Assembly (NCBI RefSeq): GCF_900110035.1 | Contig: NZ_FOCF01000009.1 | Coordinates: 123,311 to 187,310 of the forward strand | Length of the DNA: 64,000 nucleotides | Origin: Sphingomonas gellani | GTDB lineage: Bacteria > Pseudomonadota > Alphaproteobacteria > Sphingomonadales > Sphingomonadaceae | Direction: 5' to 3' | In this document: one piece after another, positions 59,009 to 64,000 of the stretch | Numbering within the stretch: the stretch's first letter is position 1 | How the letters are laid out: every line of letters begins with the position of its first letter | Position numbers and translations under genes: made by a program | Notes under the pieces: generated by a model | Seen by the model: the letters and a program-made list of their open reading frames with translations, nothing else | What the model was told of the DNA's origin: nothing | Databases searched by the model: none

Positions 59009-60448
59009 CTAGAACGCGTTGCGGTGTACCACCACCCGTATGGTGGATACCAGGATCGCGACATCGCGCAGCACCGACCAGCCGACGATATATTCCAGGT
59101 CTGCCTGAAGCCGGCGCGTCAGGTCGTCGCGCCGATGGGTGGCCCCGCGAAATCCGCGCACCTGGGCAAGGCCGGTGATGCCCGGCTTCAGCGCGTGGCG
59201 ATGCCAGTAGCGTTCGTCCACTTCCCAGAACAGCTGCTGCCCCGCCAGCGAGCCCAGCGCATGCGGGCGGGGGCCGACGATGCTCATCGATCCGAACAGG
59301 ACGTTGAGCAGCTGAGGCAGTTCGTCGATGCTGGTGGCGCGGATGAAGCGTCCGACGCGGGTGATGCGGTCGTCGTCGCGCGACGCGGATACGTTGCCGT
59401 TGGCGTCGCATTGCTCAGCACGCATCGAGCGGAACTTGAACACCTCGAACAGGGCATTGCCACGCCCGACGCGTTGCTGGCGGAAGAACACCGGGCCCCG
59501 GCTGTCCAGCTTGATGGCGAGCGCAGTGACCAGCAGGATCGGCAGCAGGATGATCAACGCAGGCACCGCGAAGACAAGATCGAACACCCGCTTGATGATG
59601 CGGTTGCGGGTACTGAGCGGCCCCGCCGCGACGACCAGCGTCGAACGTCCGTCGAAGCTGCCGATGCCGATTGCGCCGACCTCGTCGAACTCGTTGGAGA
59701 TGATCTCCCCGTTGATACCCGCGCCCTTGAGCAGCATCGCCCAGTCGCGTTCCCGTTCCGGCTTGCAGGCGACGACCACCCGGTCGATCCGGCGCAGGTG
59801 ACGCGCCAGCCGGTCGAGCATCATCGGGTCGCGTATGTTGGGACGCAGGTTGGTGCTGGCCGTGTCGATCACCTGATGATCCGGCGGCACCTTCACCGCG
59901 ACGTCGTCCATGATGACCAAGTCCGACGTCAGCTGGTGCCCGATCGGTGATACGACCAGCCGGTTGAGCGCCAATCTTAACAAAGCCACCAGGGCGAAGC
60001 TGCCAACCATGCCGATGCTGGTCGCGCCGCGCGGCTCGAACCGGAGCAGGTGGAAATAGTAAGACATGAACAGGAACACGCTGAAGGCGAACAGCAGCGC
60101 GGCCGCCGAGCGGACGATGCCCGTCCGCGCCCGGCGCAGCGCATCGATCGTATAGGCGCCGTTGTTGAAGGCCGTCAGGATGAAGATCGGCAGGGTGACG
60201 ACAACGACATCCAGCGACGAATGCCAGTTCCAGTCGTTATAGCGTACGTAGGATCCCGCCTCGAACGCGCCGACAACCGCCAGGACATCGAGCAGGACGA
60301 GCACACCGTAGAGCAGCATGCGAAGATCGTTGCGGCGCACCGTGTTTGCATGGTGACGCAAGACCGCGAAGTTTCCCTGATCGTCCAACACTACGCCGTT
60401 CTGCCGCCCCCACGACGTCGCGACACCTGAACCGTGCCGGAGGTGCAA
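59009..60448 (-). CDS. Polyprenyl glycosylphosphotransferase (WcaJ/GumD/sphingan GelB type)
   Basis: This 479-residue membrane enzyme transfers sugar-1-phosphate, usually glucose, to undecaprenyl phosphate to start an exopolysaccharide repeat. About five N-terminal spans (LYGVLVLLDVLAVVGAFEAG; VVVVTLPIFILTAFNNG; AALLFAFSVFLFMSYYF) and a central cytosolic region lead to a conserved C-terminal catalytic domain. That domain starts with KRVFDLVFAVPALIILLPIL and contains GPVFFRQQRVGRGNALFEVF, FKFRSMRAE, TSIDELPQLLNVLFGSMSIV, GPRPHAL and PGITGLAQVRG. It implies a Wzx/Wzy-type polymer separate from the ABC-exported capsule. The rest of that pathway is outside the window. Confidence 0.93.
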   Translation of the reverse strand: MHLRHGSGVATSWGRQNGVVLDDQGNFAVLRHHANTVRRNDLRMLLYGVLVLLDVLAVVGAFEAGSYVRYNDWNWHSSLDVVVVTLPIFILTAFNNGAYTIDALRRARTGIVRSAAALLFAFSVFLFMSYYFHLLRFEPRGATSIGMVGSFALVALLRLALNRLVVSPIGHQLTSDLVIMDDVAVKVPPDHQVIDTASTNLRPNIRDPMMLDRLARHLRRIDRVVVACKPERERDWAMLLKGAGINGEIISNEFDEVGAIGIGSFDGRSTLVVAAGPLSTRNRIIKRVFDLVFAVPALIILLPILLVTALAIKLDSRGPVFFRQQRVGRGNALFEVFKFRSMRAEQCDANGNVSASRDDDRITRVGRFIRATSIDELPQLLNVLFGSMSIVGPRPHALGSLAGQQLFWEVDERYWHRHALKPGITGLAQVRGFRGATHRRDDLTRRLQADLEYIVGWSVLRDVAILVSTIRVVVHRNAF

Positions 60449-61115
60449 CCTGCCACATGCGGCACGGTGACACTAGAGGCGTGTTATGTAGGAAGCGTTA
60501 CGGGGTGTGCCTGATGCGCCAGAATACATATGTGAAACTATATGCGCGACGATGATGCGGTCAGGTGAATCCGATCCCGATGCGGTCAGGCTGCCGCATC
60601 GGGTCCGTGAAACACGTGTTCAGATGATCAGTGCCAGTGCGCCGGTCCACAGCATCAACCCAAGGGCAAGCGATCCCGCCAGCGCGTAGATCGGTCGGGC
60701 GGACATGATGTCGTCGGTCATTTCACGATTGGTAGTGGTAACGGCCATTCCAGGTTGATCCTCTCGTCAAGGGGATCCGATCTTCGCCGGTGTCCCAAGA
60801 TGATACTCATACAAAACGATTAACCTTGTAAAGCGGTCCATGGCCGAAATGACGCGGCTGGATCATTTTTCCAAAAATGGACGGGTTGCATGGTTCGGGC
60901 GGCCAAAGCGGCGTGGGCCGCGCGGCGGGCGATTACATTCGCGTTCGCAATATGATATTCGGCCCGCGTTAACCGTCACGGCGCTATCGCCGATGTCGGA
61001 CCCGTTTCGCCGCGTATCGGACGGGGTGCGGTTTTGGGAGGAGCCGCATCGGGCATGCTCATGGTGGGGGCATGTCGGCGCGGGAGCATTGGGGGTAAGG
61101 TGTTCAACAAGACCC
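60449..61115. other. 667-nt gap holding one small minus-strand gene
   Basis: The gap between the glucosylphosphotransferase and murB holds the small membrane protein at 60620-60748. The remaining sequence has no supported gene. The murB frame is open from 60840, but the part before 61116 lacks family similarity. An AT-rich patch near 60805-60840 is a possible promoter for the murB-murA unit. Confidence 0.5.
60620..60748 (-). CDS. 42-residue hydrophobic small protein
   Basis: This short gene reads MAVTTTNREMTDDIMSARP, then YALAGSLALGLMLWTGALAL, then II and a stop. It has a charged N-terminus and one clean membrane span ending exactly at the stop. GAGG lies about 11 nt upstream of the ATG. No family is recognised. 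It lies 171 nt upstream of, and on the same strand as, the glucosylphosphotransferase gene. The clean start signal and amphipathic layout make it more likely real than chance, but evidence is limited. Confidence 0.45.
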   Translation of the reverse strand: MAVTTTNREMTDDIMSARPIYALAGSLALGLMLWTGALALII

Positions 61116-62153
61116 ATGGCAGCTGACGGTTTTTCGCTTTCGGACGGTGCTGCGTCAACGCGCCCGGCCATTGACGCGCTGCGCGATGCGCTGCCGGCGG
61201 AGGCGCTCGCCCTCGACCTGCCGCTGGCGACGCTTGGCCGCTGGCGGATCGGCGGGCCGGCCGATGCGGTGGTCACGCCGCGCGACGTCGATGCGCTGAG
61301 GGCCGCGCTTATGGTGATTGCCCGGACCGGCGTGCCGCATGTGATCGTCGGCGACGGGTCGAACCTGCTGTACGACGATGCGGGCTTTCGCGGCGTTGTG
61401 GTCCGGATCGGGCGCGCGTTCGGCGGGTTCTCGATCGACGCGGACGGCGTGGTGGAGGCGGGCGCGGGCCTGTGGGTGCCGAGCTTTGTGCGACAGGTGA
61501 TCGAGGCGGGGATGGCGGGTGCGACGCACGCCATCGGCATCCCCGGCACGCTGGGCGGTCTGGTCACCATGAACGGGGGCAGCCAGCGCCACGGCATCGG
61601 CGAGAACGTCGTGTCGGCCGACGTGCTGGCGCGGGACGGCACCCTGTCACGGATCGAGCATGCCGATCTGGGCTATGGCTATCGCCGCTCCGCCTTGCAG
61701 TCGGGCGGGGGCATCGTGGTGTCGGCGCGGTTCCGTTTCAAAGCGGGCGACCGTCACGCGCTGCGCCGGGAAGCGATCGCGATCCTGGCCGCGCGCCGGG
61801 CCAAGTTCCCCCGCGTCCGCGCCAATTGCGGATCGGTGTTCGTCAGCGATCCCGCGCTCTACAGCCTGATCGGCCCACCCGGCATGGCGATCGAAAAGGC
61901 CGGGCTGAAGGGCACAAGCATCGGGGGCGCGCAATTCTCCCCCGACCATGCCAATTTCATCGTCAACAACGGCGACGCGCGTTCGCGCGACGTGCTGGAA
62001 CTGATCCACCTCGCCCGGTCCAGCGTCCATAACCTGACCGGCATCGCGATGGATGCGGAGGTCCGCCATCTCGCCCCCAACGGCACCATGCGCCCCGCGC
62101 ACGAGGTCGCCGCCACCCTTTTCCCCGATTCCGGCCAGGAGATGCCACGATGA
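61116..62153 (+). CDS. murB: MurB-like UDP-N-acetylenolpyruvoylglucosamine reductase
   Basis: The 345-residue FAD enzyme has motifs LATLGRWRIGGPADAVVTPR, VGDGSNLLYDDAGFRGVVV (FAD-binding), GIPGTLGGLVTMNGGSQ, NCGSVFVSDPALYSLIG (catalytic Ser region) and AGLKGTSIGGAQFSPDHANF. A late Glu in AMDAEVRHLAP matches the proton donor. It would reduce UDP-GlcNAc-enolpyruvate to UDP-MurNAc. Alphaproteobacteria normally carry murB in the dcw cluster, so this copy, linked to a murA copy by a 4-nt overlap (ATGA), may be a paralogue. ATG 61116 gives normal length. Confidence 0.85.
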   Translation: MAADGFSLSDGAASTRPAIDALRDALPAEALALDLPLATLGRWRIGGPADAVVTPRDVDALRAALMVIARTGVPHVIVGDGSNLLYDDAGFRGVVVRIGRAFGGFSIDADGVVEAGAGLWVPSFVRQVIEAGMAGATHAIGIPGTLGGLVTMNGGSQRHGIGENVVSADVLARDGTLSRIEHADLGYGYRRSALQSGGGIVVSARFRFKAGDRHALRREAIAILAARRAKFPRVRANCGSVFVSDPALYSLIGPPGMAIEKAGLKGTSIGGAQFSPDHANFIVNNGDARSRDVLELIHLARSSVHNLTGIAMDAEVRHLAPNGTMRPAHEVAATLFPDSGQEMPR

Positions 62154-63484
62154 CCACCAACACCGCGCGACTGGCGCCCAGCGACGCCGCCGGTGCCGAT
62201 GATGGTGCCAATGACTCGGCGGAAGCGCGCTTCCTGACGGTGGAGCGGTCGCGGCTGGTCGGTCAGGTCCGCGTCAGCGGCGCCAAGAACAGCGTGCTGC
62301 GCCTGCTCGCCGCGTCCTTGCTGACGTCCGAGCGGATCGTGCTGCACAACTACCCCGCCGAACTGCTCGACGCGATCGTCCATGTCGGCATGCTGGAAGC
62401 GCTGGGGAAGCGTTGCACGGTGGAGAACGGCACGCTGACCATCGAGGAAGGCTCCGCTCCGCCCAGCCGGCTCGACTGGAACGGCCGGTCGATCCGCAAC
62501 ACGCTACTGATACTGGGCGCGCTGGTCGCCCGCACGGGGGCGGGCAGCGTGCCGATGCCGGGCGGCTGCGACCTGGGCGACCGCAAGACCGACCTGCACG
62601 AGATGGTGCTGACCAAGCTGGGCGCAAAGGTGTGGTACGAGGGCGAGCGCCTGTTCGCCGAGGCGCCGAACGGCCTGACCGGCACGGATATCGTGCTGCC
62701 GATGCGCTCCACCGGCGCGACGGAGAACGCGCTGATCGCCGCAAGCCTGGCGCGGGGCACGACCCGGCTGTGGAACCCGCACATCCGCCCCGAGATCCTC
62801 GACCTCGCCCGCTTCCTGGAGCGGATGGGCGCGAAGATCACCGTGTACGGCCAGGAATCGATCGAGATCACCGGCGCCGAGCAGCTGGACGGCATCGTTC
62901 ACCGCGTCATGCCCGACAACATGGAGGCGATGACCTGGCTGATCGGGTCGGTCGTCACGGGCGGGGACGTGGAGATCCACGACTTCCCGGCCGAGGACCT
63001 GGAAGTGCCGCTGATCTTTCTGCGCGAAAGCGGCGCCAAGGTGTTTCGCGAGGGCAACATCGCGATCGTCCGTTCGGGCCGTGCCTATCCGATCGAGATC
63101 TCGACCGGCCCTTATCCCGGCATCAATTCGGACATGCAGCCGCTGTTCGCCGCGATGGGTGCATGTGCGCGCGGTGAATCGCGCATCGTCGACCTGCGCT
63201 TCGTCGGCCGCTACGCTTATCTGGAGGAGTTCGCCAGGATGGGCATTTCCAGCGAGGTACGGGGCAACACCGCGCACATCCACGGCGCGGGCCAGGCCGC
63301 CGGCACGATCCGCGGCGCCGAAGTGCGCGCGCTGGATCTGCGCGCGGGCGCGGCGCTGTCGCTGCTGGGCATGGTCGCCGATGGTGCCACGCGCATCGCC
63401 GACGCCTGGCAGATCGAGCGCGGCTACGACCAGTTTCTCGCCAAGGCACGGGGCTTGGGCGCGACCATGAGCTACGGCGGCTGA
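62150..63484 (+). CDS. murA: MurA-like UDP-GlcNAc enolpyruvyl transferase
   Basis: The 444-residue EPSP-synthase-fold enzyme retains the key MurA residues: Lys in SGAKNSVLRLLAASLL, the fosfomycin-reactive Cys in PMPGGCDLGDRKTDLHEM, Asp in INSDMQPLFAAMG and Arg in RFVGRYAYLEEFARMG. The loop around the Cys (GDRKTDLHEM) differs from the usual GARPVDLHL, and there is an N-terminal extension of about 35 residues rich in Ala/Asp. This suggests a divergent paralogue, not the housekeeping enzyme. It is coupled to murB and lies 42 nt before a type I secretion gene. It would catalyse the first step to UDP-MurNAc. Confidence 0.88.
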   Translation: MTTNTARLAPSDAAGADDGANDSAEARFLTVERSRLVGQVRVSGAKNSVLRLLAASLLTSERIVLHNYPAELLDAIVHVGMLEALGKRCTVENGTLTIEEGSAPPSRLDWNGRSIRNTLLILGALVARTGAGSVPMPGGCDLGDRKTDLHEMVLTKLGAKVWYEGERLFAEAPNGLTGTDIVLPMRSTGATENALIAASLARGTTRLWNPHIRPEILDLARFLERMGAKITVYGQESIEITGAEQLDGIVHRVMPDNMEAMTWLIGSVVTGGDVEIHDFPAEDLEVPLIFLRESGAKVFREGNIAIVRSGRAYPIEISTGPYPGINSDMQPLFAAMGACARGESRIVDLRFVGRYAYLEEFARMGISSEVRGNTAHIHGAGQAAGTIRGAEVRALDLRAGAALSLLGMVADGATRIADAWQIERGYDQFLAKARGLGATMSYGG

Positions 63485-63526
63485 TCCTCCTGTCGATCCT
63501 GACGCCACAACGGGGCTAGCACCATC

Positions 63527-64000
63527 GTGTCGGACCAATTCTACCCATCCAACCCGCTGCACGCCGCGCTGCGCGCGTGCCGTCGGCATTTCATCTTCGC
63601 CGGAGTGTTTTCCGGTCTCATCAACATCCTGTACCTGGTCCCGTCGATCTTCATGCTCCAGGTCTATGACCGGGTCGTGCCGACGCGGGGCGGTGCGACG
63701 CTGCTGGTGCTGACGCTGATCCTGGCGGTGTCGTTGATCGTGTTCGCGCTGCTGGACATGGTGCGCATGCGGCTGCTGCTGCGCGCCAGCATCCGGCTGG
63801 AGAAGATGGCCGCGTCCAACATCCTGCACCGCATCCTGGGGGCGAACGGCGCGACGCAGATCCAGCGCGCGCAGGCGATGCGAGATTTCGACACGTTGCG
63901 CGGCACGCTGACCGGCCCGGCGATCGTGGCGCTGTTCGACGCGCCCTGGGCACCGATCTACATCATCATCTCCTACCTGCTGCATCCGCTGATCGGGCTG
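63527..64000 (+). CDS. Type I secretion ABC transporter (PrtD-like), N-terminal part cut by window edge
   Basis: The frame starts at GTG 63527 and stays open to the right edge (158 codons). It reads like the N-terminal membrane domain of PrtD/HlyB-type T1SS permease-ATPases: FIFAGVFSGLINILYLVPSI, FMLQVYDRVVPTRGGATLLV, LIVFALLDMVRMRLLLRASI, then MRDFDTLRGTLTGPAIVALF and DAPWAPIYIIISYLLHPLIG, the last highly characteristic. The ATPase domain lies beyond the window. It could export the serralysin at 51.4 kb. Confidence 0.9.
   Translation, partial: MSDQFYPSNPLHAALRACRRHFIFAGVFSGLINILYLVPSIFMLQVYDRVVPTRGGATLLVLTLILAVSLIVFALLDMVRMRLLLRASIRLEKMAASNILHRILGANGATQIQRAQAMRDFDTLRGTLTGPAIVALFDAPWAPIYIIISYLLHPLIGL

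Noticed and set aside
60840..61115. N-terminal extension of the murB frame
   Set aside because: No similarity to MurB and an Arg/Trp-rich composition; normal MurB length is reached from ATG 61116.

Overview
This is a GC-rich window, most likely from a sphingomonad-type alphaproteobacterium. That is inferred from base composition, the IS481-type remnant, the sphingan-style polyprenyl glucosylphosphotransferase and the general gene repertoire; no rRNA or other taxonomic marker is present. No tRNA, rRNA or CRISPR array was found.

About 1.7-33.5 kb is a large ABC-transporter-dependent (group 2-like) capsule locus in several back-to-back transcription units. Export: kpsT, a KpsD/Wza-like outer-membrane lipoprotein, kpsE and kpsM, with kpsT split from kpsM/kpsE and on the opposite strand. 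Kdo supply: kpsF/kdsD, kdsA and a divergent kdsB. Kdo-linker transferases: a KpsC with an eroded first module, and kpsS. ADP-heptose supply: hldE and a gmhB-like phosphatase. Glycosyltransferases: two GT4 enzymes and three unusual TPR-beta sandwich-GT9 (heptosyltransferase-type) fusions. Methyltransferase-like proteins, an AGE epimerase, a PhyH-type dioxygenase, a fatty-acid hydroxylase-like protein, an SDR and a phosphoglycerol-transferase-like enzyme complete it. Together they suggest a Kdo-anchored capsule containing heptose and decorated by methylation or other modification.

About 33.6-38 kb is a mobile-element scar: two tyrosine recombinases, a VapBC pair translationally coupled to one of them, a 25-bp site with the architecture of a tyrosine-recombinase core, a decayed IS481 transposase and about 0.7 kb of apparently non-coding DNA.

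About 38-49.3 kb is the best candidate for an undescribed system. A tightly packed six-gene operon encodes a zinc metallopeptidase, an MBL-fold hydrolase, an unrecognised protein, an Amidase_2-type enzyme, a patatin-like phospholipase and a membrane-anchored protein. It is preceded by an AraC-family regulator and a divergent pair encoding an Ig-like protein and a large possibly lipid-binding (TULIP-like) protein. None of the hydrolases has an obvious signal peptide.

About 49.6-64 kb holds UDP-sugar enzymes (UDP-xylose synthase, UDP-glucuronate 4-epimerase, UDP-glucose dehydrogenase), a serralysin protease, a D-Ala-D-Ala carboxypeptidase, a PilZ protein, a polyprenyl glucosylphosphotransferase, a murB-murA pair, and the start of a type I secretion ABC transporter at the right edge. 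The left edge cuts an FG-GAP repeat protein.
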